Below are positions 7,638-16,344 of a stretch of 64,000 nt of DNA, piece by piece. The DNA comes from Rhodanobacteraceae bacterium (GTDB lineage Bacteria; Pseudomonadota; Gammaproteobacteria; Xanthomonadales; Ahniellaceae), in contig JADJFT010000004.1 of assembly GCA_016708465.1 (NCBI GenBank), positions 434,001 through 498,000 on the forward strand, read 5' to 3'. Made by a program: the position numbers and the translations under genes. Each line of letters opens with the position of its first letter. The first letter of the stretch is position 1. Below the pieces are notes generated by a model that did no database searches, was not told the DNA's origin, and saw only the letters and a program-made list of their open reading frames with translations.

Positions 7638-8501
7638 ATGGATGATGCTCCCGAAGGTCACGCTGCCAGAGGATGGCCCCGGCACATTGCACCTCTGATC
7701 GCTGCGTTGCTGCTGGCGCTGTTCGTCACTGATTCCTGGGCGGCGCCGAGGACGGTGCTTGATCTCGACGAGGCGTTTGCGTTCAGTCGCGCGCGCGTGG
7801 GCGGCACACCCGGTGATTTCGTTCTACGTGACCGTGACGGCCAGGAAGTGTCGTTGTCGCGTTATCGTGGCAAACCACTGATCGTCAATTTCGTGTTCAC
7901 CGGCTGTTTTCAGGTTTGTCCGACCAGCACCCGCGATCTTCAAACAGCGGTGCGCGCCATGCGCGATCGGTTCGGCCCCAACCAATTCAATGTGCTGAGT
8001 ATCGGCTTCAATCAGCCGCAGGACTCGCCCTTGGCGATGAAGATATTTGCCGGGCAACTGCGCATCAAGGAACCGAACTGGGACTTCCTCAGTCCGCGCC
8101 AAGAGGATGTGGCGGCGCTGACTGACGCCTTTGGTTTTCGTTTTCGCCCCAGTCCTGCCGGATTTGACCATACCGTGCAGGTGTCCCTGCTCGATGCTCA
8201 AGGCGTGATTCGTAGCCAGATCTATGGCGATTTCAGCGCCGAAGTCCTCGGCGAACCAATCCGTCGCTTGTTACGCGGCATGTTGCTCGACGAGACCCAT
8301 AATGCCCTCGACTTTGTCGAACGCGTGCGAATTTTTTGTTCGGTCTACGATCCGACGACGGGCAAGTACAAGGCCGACTACACGCTGGTGCTGCAGGTCG
8401 CGGGTGGGATTACGTTCTTCATCGCGATGCTTTGGTTCGGGATCAACGAATGGTGGTCGCAACGGCAGGCACGGCGGCGTGTACAAGGTCGCGTGACATG
8501 A
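7638..8501 (+). CDS. SCO1/SenC family copper chaperone, membrane-anchored
   Basis: A 287-residue protein with an N-terminal signal or anchor, a thioredoxin-like SCO domain and an extra C-terminal membrane helix (VAGGITFFIAMLWFGINEWW). The copper-binding Cys pair is in FTGCFQVCPTS and the conserved His in FDHTVQ, as in proteins that load the CuA centre. The C-terminal helix is less usual. I chose the ATG at 7638; a TTG two codons upstream is possible. The stop codon overlaps the next ATG as ATGA. Position after cyoE and downstream of a CuA subunit fits CuA assembly; senC also accompanies CuA-type NO reductases. Confidence 0.9.
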   Translation: MDDAPEGHAARGWPRHIAPLIAALLLALFVTDSWAAPRTVLDLDEAFAFSRARVGGTPGDFVLRDRDGQEVSLSRYRGKPLIVNFVFTGCFQVCPTSTRDLQTAVRAMRDRFGPNQFNVLSIGFNQPQDSPLAMKIFAGQLRIKEPNWDFLSPRQEDVAALTDAFGFRFRPSPAGFDHTVQVSLLDAQGVIRSQIYGDFSAEVLGEPIRRLLRGMLLDETHNALDFVERVRIFCSVYDPTTGKYKADYTLVLQVAGGITFFIAMLWFGINEWWSQRQARRRVQGRVT

Positions 8502-10023
8502 CCGGAACGGTGGTCCGGGGTGTTTCATTCCCGAAGTGGTGGCGTGCTCTGGAAGATCGTTTTGACTTGGTGTCGCCCGCTCTGAATCCATTACGCCACC
8601 TCGGTTCGCTGGCGTTCCTGTTGTTCTGGATACTGGTGGCCACCGGGGTCTATCTATATGCCGTGATCGATACCTCGGTCGACGGTGCCTATCGCTCGAT
8701 CGATGACTTGTCGCGCCAGCAATGGTGGCTTGGCGGCGTTATGCGCAGCGTGCATCGTTACGCGGCCGATATGTTCGCGTTGGTCACGCTTGCCCACTTG
8801 TTGCGTGAATGGGTGTTGGGTCGCTTTCGTGCCTTTGCAACATCGAGTTGGCTGACTGGGGTAGCGCTGTTGCCGTTGGTGGCGGTCAGTGCGATCGGCG
8901 GTTTTTGGTTGAATTGGGATCAACTCGGTCAGTACTCCGCGATCTCGAGCGCCGAATGGATGGATGGATGGCCGCTGTTCGGATCGGTTTTATCACGTAA
9001 TTTTCTCGATCCTGCTGCGGTCAGCGATCGTCTGTTTTCGCTGTTCGTTTTCGTCCATATCGGCGTGCCGCTGCTGTTGGTGTTCGGGCTTTGGTTCCAC
9101 CTTCGGCGTCTGGCGCAAGTCAAAGTCTGGCCGCCAAGGCCTATGCTGCTGGTGCTGCTGGTGATGTTGCTGGCGATGGCTGCTGTGGCGCCGGTCATGA
9201 GTCATCCCCGGCGAATCTGGCAACGGTGCCAGCCGCGCTGGCCATCGACTGGATCTTGTTGTTCGTGCATCCGCTGGTCTCGGCGACATCGGCCACCGCG
9301 GTATCGGTGCTGGTAATCGGGGTCATGCTGTTGCTATTGGCGTTGCCGTTTTGGCGCGGTTCCGCGCGTGCCGCGGTTGCGGAAGTTCACCCGATGCACT
9401 GCAGCGGCTGCCGTCGTTGCGTCGCCGATTGTCCGTACGATGCGATCACGATGGTGCCGCACCCGCAACGACGTGGCTTTGCGTTGGCCGAAGTCGACGC
9501 TGACGCCTGTGCATCGTGCGGCATCTGTGTCGGTTCATGCCCATCGTCAACGCCATTCCGGTCGATGGCGACCTTGGTGACCGGCATCGACTTGCCGCAG
9601 CAACCGATCGACGATCTGCGCCGTGCCATGCGCGAACGACTGGCAGCAATGACGGCACCGATACGCATTGTCGTGTTCGGCTGCGATCAAAGTGCCGCAG
9701 TGCGCGAAGTAGACAGCGATGATGTCGCTGCGTTCAGTTTCACCTGTACCGGTCAGTTGCCGCCTTCTTTTGTCGAGTATGCGTTGCGTGATGGCGCTAG
9801 CGGGGTATTGGTCTGCACGTGTCCGGAGTCCGGATGTGCGTTCCGGCTCGGTGAACGATGGACCGCTGAACGACTCGCTGGCATTCGTGCCCCGGTATTG
9901 CGTAGCTCAGTCGAGGAGACACGATGGGAACTCGTGGCTTGTGCCGGCTATAATTTGACTCCGCTGCGCACTGCGCTCGCAGCGTTACGTCGACGCTTGG
10001 ATGTGCGCGGGAGTTCCAAATGA
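8498..10023 (+). pseudogene. Cytochrome b - 2x[4Fe-4S] ferredoxin - MvhD-like fusion (single-base frameshift)
   Basis: The first 236 residues are a four-helix b6-type cytochrome b domain with two heme pairs (His86/His100 and His187/His201) and RSVHRYAADMFALVTLAH. The frame breaks at a CCCC run (9206-9209). Adding one C restores PPANLATVPAALAIDW and continuous reading to 10023, about 508 residues in all. The second part has another membrane segment, then two ferredoxin motifs (CSGCRRCVADCP and CASCGICVGSCP). A hydrogenase iron-sulfur subunit domain of the MvhD/FlpD type follows (VFGCDQSA, CTGQLPPSF, CTCPESGC). MvhD proteins pass electrons between hydrogenase and heterodisulfide reductase. Fusion to cytochrome b suggests a membrane electron input from ferredoxin- or thiol-type donors. 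The frameshift is probably a sequencing error. The gene overlaps both neighbours by ATGA. Confidence 0.8.
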
Positions 10024-10526
10024 GTATTTCTTTCTTCCGCTGGTCTGCACAGGCGGTTCTCTACGCGGCCTTTGCCGGCGTGATTGCCCTGTGCTCACAA
10101 TGGCCGCCATACCAACCGCTGCAACCAGACCAGGCGCTGCTAAAGATCAGTTTCCTGCATCATGGCCAGCGCCTTGCTGCCTGCGTCGAGCAGAGTCCGG
10201 AAGAGCTGGCGAAGTTGCCGCCGAACATGCGTGCGCCGATGCGTTGTCCGCGCGAACGAGCGCCGGTCACGATCGAAGTCGACCTCGACGGTCGCATGGT
10301 TTACAGCGGGACAGCACCACCCGTGGGCTTGTCCCGCGATGGCCCGGCGAGCGTCTATCGCAGCATTCCGTTTCCCGCGGGCACCCATCGCATGCAGGTG
10401 CGATTCCGTGACAGCGCGCGTCCAACCGGTTTTGACGTCGTGCGCGATGAGATCGTGCAGTTCGCACCGCTGCAGGTGCGCGTCGTTGATTTCTCGGCCG
10501 AGCGTGGTGGGATCACCATCGAATGA
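10020..10526 (+). CDS. Unknown membrane-anchored periplasmic protein in the redox cluster
   Basis: A 168-residue protein I do not recognise. It has one N-terminal helix (VLYAAFAGVIALCSQW), then a hydrophilic domain with mixed beta-type sequence and the segments FLHHGQRLAACVEQ and GTHRMQVRFRDSA. This fits an exported beta-sandwich domain. Both ends overlap neighbours by ATGA, so it is made with the cytochrome b fusion and the second subunit I, and is probably a subunit or assembly factor for them. It occupies the place that FixH-like or small accessory proteins have in other oxidase operons, but no homology can be claimed. Confidence 0.7.
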   Translation: MSISFFRWSAQAVLYAAFAGVIALCSQWPPYQPLQPDQALLKISFLHHGQRLAACVEQSPEELAKLPPNMRAPMRCPRERAPVTIEVDLDGRMVYSGTAPPVGLSRDGPASVYRSIPFPAGTHRMQVRFRDSARPTGFDVVRDEIVQFAPLQVRVVDFSAERGGITIE

Positions 10527-11941
10527 AGGCTTCCTCACCCGAACTGTCATTTCCTGACAGTCTTGCCGAGCCGGGTACGATCTACCTGCCGCCAGAAATC
10601 GTCGCCGACCAGCGCCGTCTTGCGCGCGCGTGGTTATGGCTCGGCATGGCTGCGTTGATCGGTTCCGGCCTGTTTGCGATCTTGTTGGTGGTGTCGCGTA
10701 CGCCCGGACTGCAAAGCTTGTTTCCGGTCGCCGATTTCTTCCGGCTGGCGCTCGTCGTGCACGTCGATTTGTCGGTGCTCGTTTGGTTTGTCGCGATGGC
10801 CGGCATGATCTGGAGTTTGAACGCGCGTAGCGTTGCTTTGCCGCTGGCACGGCTATCACTGGTGCTGTGCGCGCTGGGTACGCTGGGCATGCTGATCGCA
10901 CCTTTTTCCGGTAGTAGCGAAGCGTTGATGGCCAACTACATTCCGGTGCTCGACGGACATGTGTTCATGACCGCTTTGGTGATCTTTGGGCTCGGCAGCA
11001 TGTTGTTGGTGGTGCAGTCGATGCTTGCAGCACCGCAGCCAGGACGATCGCCAGCGGCCTTAGGCGCAGTGCAGTTCGGCAGCAATGCCAGCGCCGTGGC
11101 GATGGCTGTGGCATTGATCGCATTTGCGTGGTCGTGGGTCGCGATGCCGGAAACCTTGAGTGGCAAGGCGTACTACGAAGTGCTGTTCTGGGGCGGCGGA
11201 CATGCATTGCAGTTCAGCTGGACCATCCTGATGTTGCTCGGCTGGTTGTGGTTGGCCGGTGCCTGTGGTGGCCGCGTGATGCTCAGCCCGCGACTGGTTG
11301 TGCTGATGTTCGTGCTGGCGCTGGCAAGCGTGTTCGTGACGCCTTATGCCTACCTCGCATACGACATTGCCTCGGTTGAGCATCGCAATCTGCATACGTG
11401 GGCGATGCGCATCGGTGGCGGCTTGGCGATTGCACCGGTCATGATTGCGGTGATCTTGGCGATGCTGCCACAGCGTTCGTTGTCGGCTGCGCAACGGCCA
11501 TTGCGCGCCGCCTTGTGGTCGTCAATGGCGATTTTCGCGCTCGGTGGCATCATCGGCGTCATCATCGCCGGCAACAATGTGCGCATCCCCGCGCACTATC
11601 ACGGCAGTATCGTCGGCGTGACATTGGCGTTGATGGGTCTGGTCTATTTCTTGTTACCGCGCCTCGGTTATGCCGCGCCCGAGTCACGATTGGCACGCAT
11701 TCAACCGACGTTTTATGCGACCGGTCAGGCACTGCATATCCTCGGTCTGGTGTGGTCAGGTGGCTACGGCGTGCAACGCAAAGTTGCCGGTGCCGAACAA
11801 GTGTTACGTACGCCATCCGAGATTGCCGGCATGGGTCTCATGGGATTGGGTGGCCTAGTCGCCATCATCGGTGGATTATTGTTCGTGGTCGTCGTTCTGC
11901 GCGCCATGCGGGTGCAGTCGACGCCGGGAGATCAGGCATGA
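10523..11941 (+). CDS. Divergent heme-copper oxidase subunit I homologue
   Basis: A 472-residue protein with about twelve helices and the subunit I fold. Ligands for two hemes can be placed: His80 (VVHVDLSVLVWF), and His358 and His360 (IPAHYHGSIVGV). The helix VI His227 (GGGHALQF) is kept, but the Tyr site four residues on is Phe231. By hand alignment the helix VII copper-B His pair is missing: the stretch reads TPYAYLAYD. Glu286 and His287 follow in the next loop. So copper B may be absent or differently bound, and an ordinary oxidase function is unlikely. It is sandwiched by ATGA overlaps between the unknown periplasmic protein and a cytochrome b reductase fusion, which are probably its partners. 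Confidence 0.8.
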   Translation: MKASSPELSFPDSLAEPGTIYLPPEIVADQRRLARAWLWLGMAALIGSGLFAILLVVSRTPGLQSLFPVADFFRLALVVHVDLSVLVWFVAMAGMIWSLNARSVALPLARLSLVLCALGTLGMLIAPFSGSSEALMANYIPVLDGHVFMTALVIFGLGSMLLVVQSMLAAPQPGRSPAALGAVQFGSNASAVAMAVALIAFAWSWVAMPETLSGKAYYEVLFWGGGHALQFSWTILMLLGWLWLAGACGGRVMLSPRLVVLMFVLALASVFVTPYAYLAYDIASVEHRNLHTWAMRIGGGLAIAPVMIAVILAMLPQRSLSAAQRPLRAALWSSMAIFALGGIIGVIIAGNNVRIPAHYHGSIVGVTLALMGLVYFLLPRLGYAAPESRLARIQPTFYATGQALHILGLVWSGGYGVQRKVAGAEQVLRTPSEIAGMGLMGLGGLVAIIGGLLFVVVVLRAMRVQSTPGDQA

Positions 11942-13893
11942 TCGGTTTGTTACAACGCGTTTTGCGGCGTATCTTCATGGCGGTGGAGGGCGTGTTCAAC
12001 TCGGCCTTCGGTGATCGCTTCAACCCGCTGTATCACCTTGGTGCAACGACGTTCTTCCTGTTTTGGGTCGTTGCAGTCACTGGAACTTATCTCTACGCGT
12101 TCTTCGACACTGCGGTTTCGGCAGCGTATCCATCAGTTGAGGCGATTACCCATCGCCAGTGGTTTGCCGGTGGCATTCTGCGCAGCATCCATCGCTATGC
12201 CTCCGATGCGATGGTGCTGACCATGCTGCTGCACATGGTGCGCTGCTTCGCCTTCGATCGTCTACGCGGATTCCGCTGGTTTTCCTGGGTGTCCGGTGTC
12301 GGCTTGATTTGGCTGGTCTATATCGTCGGTATCAATGGCTACATGCTGCCGTGGGATCGCTACGCCCAATACGTCACTGTGCAGTCGTTCGAATGGATGA
12401 GCTCGATCCCGCTATTTGGCGCAACCATCATGCGCAATTTCATCTATCCAGCGAGCATGACCGACCGCTTCTTCTCGCTGCTGGCATTCATCCATATCGG
12501 TGTGTCACTGATCATCTTGCTGGTGATGTGGGTGCACGTGCAGCGGGTTCCGAAAGCGGCGACACAGCCGCCGCGACCGATCGCGTTGAGCCTGCTGGCG
12601 ACGTTCTTGGCGCTGGCCATCCTGCTGCCGGTGGTGACTCAAGGTGGTATGGCCGATCTGATGCGCGCCATCGATGTCGTTCGCCTCGATTGGTTCTTCC
12701 TGCCGGTATTGCCGCTGATGGAAAGTACGTCACCACGGTCGGCGTGGTGGGTGGTGGGTAGCGGCACCATTTTGTTGCTTGTCTTGCCGTGGTTGCGCTG
12801 GCGCCGTCAGGGTGCGCCGCAACAGGAATTCCAACTCGCGTTTCATCCCGGTGCCGTGCATGTATCGGCGCGGCCCGGCGAGACCTTGCTCGATGCCGGC
12901 CTGCGCGCAGGGCTGGCGTTGCCGTATGACTGTCGCAACGGTGGCTGTGGCGTCTGCGAATGCACTGTGTTGAATGGGCGGATCGATCATGGCGCGTATC
13001 AGCCTGGCGTGTTGACTGAAGCCATGCGCGGCGCCGGTAAGGCGCTGATGTGCGTAGCGACACCGCTCGAAGATGTGGAACTGGAAGTGGCGGTTGCGTC
13101 GCTATTGGTCGGTGTCGCCGAGACGCCTGTGCATAGCGCACGGGTTGAGCGCATGCAGCGCTTGGGCGATGACTTGATGCGTGTGCACCTGCTGCTGCCG
13201 GACGGCGAGAGGCTGCCGTTCGCGGCCGGGCAATACATCAATATTTTGCTTGATGATGGTCAGAAGCGGGCGTTCTCGTTTGCTAATCCGCCGCACGACA
13301 ATGCGCTGATCGAGTTGCACGTGCGGCGAGTGCCAGGTGGTCGCTTCACCACCGCGGTATTCGAAACGATGCAAGTGGGCGATACCATCCGTTTCGAGGG
13401 TCCTGTTGGCCGCTTCACCCTGCACGCCGGTCAGCATCCCATCCTGTTTATTTCTGGTGCGACTGGCTTAGCGCCAGTCAAAAGTATCATTGAGGACGCC
13501 TTCCATCGCGGTGTGCCGCGGGCGATGTGGTTGTATTGGGGCGTGCGTCAGCAACAAGACCTGTACATGCGGTCGCAAGCGGAAGCTTGGGCACGTGAAC
13601 ACGCCAACTTCCACTTCGTGCCGGTGGTATCCGAACCCGATACTGCGGCCACCTGGTCCGGGCGCACCGGGCTGGTACATGAAGCATTGCTCGCCGACTT
13701 TCCAGACCTGCGTGGCCATGACGTCTATGTCTGCGGTTCGGTGCGTATGGTCGAGCATGCCGTGCCAGCATTACTGGCACAGGGACTCGATGAAAATGCC
13801 TGCTTTTCGGACGCGTTCGTGCCGGGTTTTCGCACCGGTGCTGAAGCGACCGATGCGGATTCCAATTCAACCAACCAAGGGGAACGCTCATGA
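11938..13893 (+). CDS. Cytochrome b - [2Fe-2S] ferredoxin - FAD/NAD(P)H reductase fusion
   Basis: A 651-residue three-part protein. Residues 1-290 form a b6-type cytochrome b domain with heme ligands His85/His99 and His186/His200, closely similar to the other cytochrome b in this cluster (compare RSIHRYASDAMVLTMLLH). Residues 306-385 are a plant-type ferredoxin with cluster ligands Cys332, Cys337, Cys340 and Cys372 (DCRNGGCGVCEC). Residues 400-630 are a ferredoxin-NADP reductase-type module with the FAD motif RAFSFANPP and the nucleotide motif ISGATGLAPVKSI. The natural reading is electron transfer from NAD(P)H through FAD and 2Fe-2S to membrane hemes. The start is set by an ATGA overlap with the second subunit I. 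Confidence 0.88.
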   Translation: MIGLLQRVLRRIFMAVEGVFNSAFGDRFNPLYHLGATTFFLFWVVAVTGTYLYAFFDTAVSAAYPSVEAITHRQWFAGGILRSIHRYASDAMVLTMLLHMVRCFAFDRLRGFRWFSWVSGVGLIWLVYIVGINGYMLPWDRYAQYVTVQSFEWMSSIPLFGATIMRNFIYPASMTDRFFSLLAFIHIGVSLIILLVMWVHVQRVPKAATQPPRPIALSLLATFLALAILLPVVTQGGMADLMRAIDVVRLDWFFLPVLPLMESTSPRSAWWVVGSGTILLLVLPWLRWRRQGAPQQEFQLAFHPGAVHVSARPGETLLDAGLRAGLALPYDCRNGGCGVCECTVLNGRIDHGAYQPGVLTEAMRGAGKALMCVATPLEDVELEVAVASLLVGVAETPVHSARVERMQRLGDDLMRVHLLLPDGERLPFAAGQYINILLDDGQKRAFSFANPPHDNALIELHVRRVPGGRFTTAVFETMQVGDTIRFEGPVGRFTLHAGQHPILFISGATGLAPVKSIIEDAFHRGVPRAMWLYWGVRQQQDLYMRSQAEAWAREHANFHFVPVVSEPDTAATWSGRTGLVHEALLADFPDLRGHDVYVCGSVRMVEHAVPALLAQGLDENACFSDAFVPGFRTGAEATDADSNSTNQGERS

Positions 13894-14363
13894 AGCAATA
13901 CATCGTACCGATCCTGTTCGCATTGTCTCTGGCCGGTTGCAAACCGCAGGATCCAGCGCCGTTACCGCCCGAGGTGAACGCACCGGCGCCCAGCGTGGCG
14001 GCAACGCCGCCAGCCGCCGACCCAGCAATCGCGACCAGTGACGACAGTGCTGCCGATTCGGCCGTTGCGCCAGCAGCGGATGCTGCCACTACCGATGTTG
14101 CTGTCGCCGTTGCCGATGGCGAAGCCGTGTTCAAGAAGGCCTGTACCGCCTGCCATGGCGCCGGTATCGCCGGTGCGCCCAAAGTGGGCGATGCCGCCGA
14201 CTGGGGCCCGCGCGTTGCGCAGGGAGATGCGCTGTTGCTGGAACATGCCATCAAAGGCTTCACCGGCAAGAAAGGCATGATGCCGCCCAAGGGTGGTTTC
14301 TTGACCCTGAGCGACGATGAAGTGAAGGCCGCAATTGACTACATGGTCTCGCATTCGAAGTAA
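13890..14363 (+). CDS. Lipoprotein c-type cytochrome (c5-like)
   Basis: A 157-residue exported protein. The lipobox LAGC places the acylated Cys at residue 17. A Pro/Ala/Asp linker of about 55 residues is followed by one heme domain with CTACH (Cys85, Cys88, His89). The Met ligand is in GMMPPKGG (Met120 or Met121), the pattern of cytochrome c5. Anchored to the periplasmic face, it can ferry electrons between the cytochrome b modules and a CuA site. It is the last gene of the cluster, joined by ATGA to the reductase fusion, and a stem-loop follows its stop. Confidence 0.92.
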   Translation: MKQYIVPILFALSLAGCKPQDPAPLPPEVNAPAPSVAATPPAADPAIATSDDSAADSAVAPAADAATTDVAVAVADGEAVFKKACTACHGAGIAGAPKVGDAADWGPRVAQGDALLLEHAIKGFTGKKGMMPPKGGFLTLSDDEVKAAIDYMVSHSK

Positions 14364-14373
14364 CGGTATGAGT

Positions 14374-14408
14374 GCCGCGCCTGGCTGCGTTCAGCGCCAG
14401 GCCGCGGC
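14374..14408 (+). terminator. GC-rich stem-loop after the respiratory cluster
   Basis: GCCGCGCCTGGC pairs with GCCAGGCCGCGGC (one bulged base) around a ten-base loop, starting ten bases after the cytochrome c stop codon. No T-run follows, so termination would be weak or Rho-assisted; it may instead protect the mRNA 3' end. Confidence 0.4.
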
Positions 14409-14467
14409 AAGACTGTTCACGTCACACGACCCTGCGCTGTTCGAGATGCGGACGTGATTGCGTCAAC

Positions 14468-16252
14468 ATGCACCCTAGTCACTACCTGGGCGAGGAGCCC
14501 GTGAAGGTGCATCCACTATCTCGACTGTTCGCGTTTGCGCGACCGTATCGCCGTACGGCGGTTTTGGCGTCGGTGTATTCGGCGCTCAACAAGTTCTTTG
14601 ACGTGTTGCCCGAGTTGCTGATCGGTGTCGCCGTCGATGTCGTCGTTAACCAGAAGCAGAGTTTTCTGGCGGGATTCGGCATCGCCGAGCCGATGACGCA
14701 GTTGCTGTGGCTGACCGCACTGACCATATCGATCTGGGTGTGTGAATCGGTGTTCGAATACCTGTATGCGTTGAAGTGGCGCGGACTGGCGCAGGACCTG
14801 CAGCACGAATTGCGCCAAGCAGCCTATGCGCACGTGCAGAAATTGCCGCCAGACTTCATCGCGCGCCAACGTAGCGGCAAGCTGATGGCGTTGATGAACG
14901 AAGACGTCAATCAGATCGAACGCTTCCTGAATACTGGCGCCAACGACCTCATCCAAGTGTTTTGTTCCAGCCTGATGGTCGGTGCCGTGTTCTTCGTCAT
15001 TACCAGTGATCTCGCGGTGCTGGCCCTGCTGCCAATTCCGATGATCCTGTTCGGTGCGTTCTGGTTCCAGCGGCGGTTGTATCCGCGTTATGTCGCGGCG
15101 CGCGATGCGGCAGCGGTCGTGTCAAATCGCCTCAACAACAATCTTGCTGGGATGGCGACAATTCAGGCCTACACGGCGGAAGACTTCGAGCGCGAACACG
15201 TGCGTATCGCGTCTGACCAGTTCCGTACGCGCAACACCGAGGCGATCCGCTTCAGTGCCGCGATCACGCCGGTGATTCGTATGGCGATTCTTGCCGGCTT
15301 CATCGCGACGTTGCTTTATGGCGGCCATCTCGCGTTGGCCGGGAAGATCGGCGTCGGCAGCTATTCGGCGCTGGTGTATCTGACGCAGCGCTTGTTATGG
15401 CCGCTGACGCGCCTTGCCGACATGACCGATCTTTACCAACGCGCGATGGCTTCGGTCAATCGTGTGATGGATCTGCTGGCGACGCCGACGCCCCTGCGCG
15501 GTACTCAGGCATTGGTATCGCGCCCACAAGGTGGGCTGCGCTTCGAACGTATCGGCTTTGCCTATGCCGAGACGCCGACGCTTACCGACATCAGCTTCGA
15601 TATCCCTGCTGGGCAGACCGTCGCGCTGGTCGGTGGTACCGGCAGTGGCAAGAGCACGCTGCTGAAACTGCTGCTGCGTTTCCATGATTCGAGCGCGGGG
15701 CGTATCTTGCTTGACGGCGAGGATGTCGCTGCAATCGATCCCATCGCACTGCGCCGGCGCATCGGCTACGTCGCGCAGGAACCGTTTCTGACCGATGGCA
15801 GCGTCGCCGACAACATCGCTTACGGCGAACGCGCGCCTGATCGCACGCGCATCGATGCCGCTGCGCGCGCTGCCGAAGCACACGACTTCATTGTGGCCTT
15901 GCCGAATGGTTACGACAGCGCCGTTGGTGAGCGCGGTGCCAACCTATCTGGTGGGCAACGTCAACGCGTCGCACTCGCGCGCGCGCTCTATCGCGACCCC
16001 GCCATTCTGATTCTGGACGAGGCGACATCGGCCGTCGACAACGAAACCGAAGCCGCGATCCAACGCTCACTCGCCCGCGTTTCCAAGGGCCGCACCACCA
16101 TTGTCGTTGCCCATCGCCTATCCACCGTTCGCCACGCGGACCGCATTCACGTCATCGAACACGGCCGTCTGCTTGAGTCCGGCAGTCACGACGAACTGGT
16201 CGCTGCGAACGGCACCTACGCTGCGTTATGGCGGTTGCAAACCGGGGAGTAG
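14468..16252 (+). CDS. ABC exporter (fused permease and ATPase)
   Basis: A 594-residue half-transporter of the MsbA type. The N-terminal 320 residues hold six helices, and the C-terminal domain has Walker A GGTGSGKST, signature LSGGQRQRVALARAL, Walker B ILILDEATSAVD and the switch His in VAHRLS. It should act as a homodimer exporting a lipid or hydrophobic compound. The start MHPSHYLGEEPVKVHPLSR was chosen because upstream residues are Arg/Cys-rich and atypical; a GTG at 14501 is an alternative. It follows the cytochrome cluster after a stem-loop and is probably separately transcribed. The substrate cannot be inferred. Confidence 0.88.
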   Translation: MHPSHYLGEEPVKVHPLSRLFAFARPYRRTAVLASVYSALNKFFDVLPELLIGVAVDVVVNQKQSFLAGFGIAEPMTQLLWLTALTISIWVCESVFEYLYALKWRGLAQDLQHELRQAAYAHVQKLPPDFIARQRSGKLMALMNEDVNQIERFLNTGANDLIQVFCSSLMVGAVFFVITSDLAVLALLPIPMILFGAFWFQRRLYPRYVAARDAAAVVSNRLNNNLAGMATIQAYTAEDFEREHVRIASDQFRTRNTEAIRFSAAITPVIRMAILAGFIATLLYGGHLALAGKIGVGSYSALVYLTQRLLWPLTRLADMTDLYQRAMASVNRVMDLLATPTPLRGTQALVSRPQGGLRFERIGFAYAETPTLTDISFDIPAGQTVALVGGTGSGKSTLLKLLLRFHDSSAGRILLDGEDVAAIDPIALRRRIGYVAQEPFLTDGSVADNIAYGERAPDRTRIDAAARAAEAHDFIVALPNGYDSAVGERGANLSGGQRQRVALARALYRDPAILILDEATSAVDNETEAAIQRSLARVSKGRTTIVVAHRLSTVRHADRIHVIEHGRLLESGSHDELVAANGTYAALWRLQTGE

Positions 16253-16344
16253 GCTGTCTACCTTCGCTTCTCCCGTTGTGATGGCCGATGACAAGCGCCG
16301 CAGTGAACTTGCGTATTGCCATACACAACGGCAAGAGGGCGACG

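Noticed and set aside
10140..10901. 253-codon reverse frame in the redox cluster
   Set aside because: It spans the junction of two coupled forward genes and is Arg-rich without domain character.
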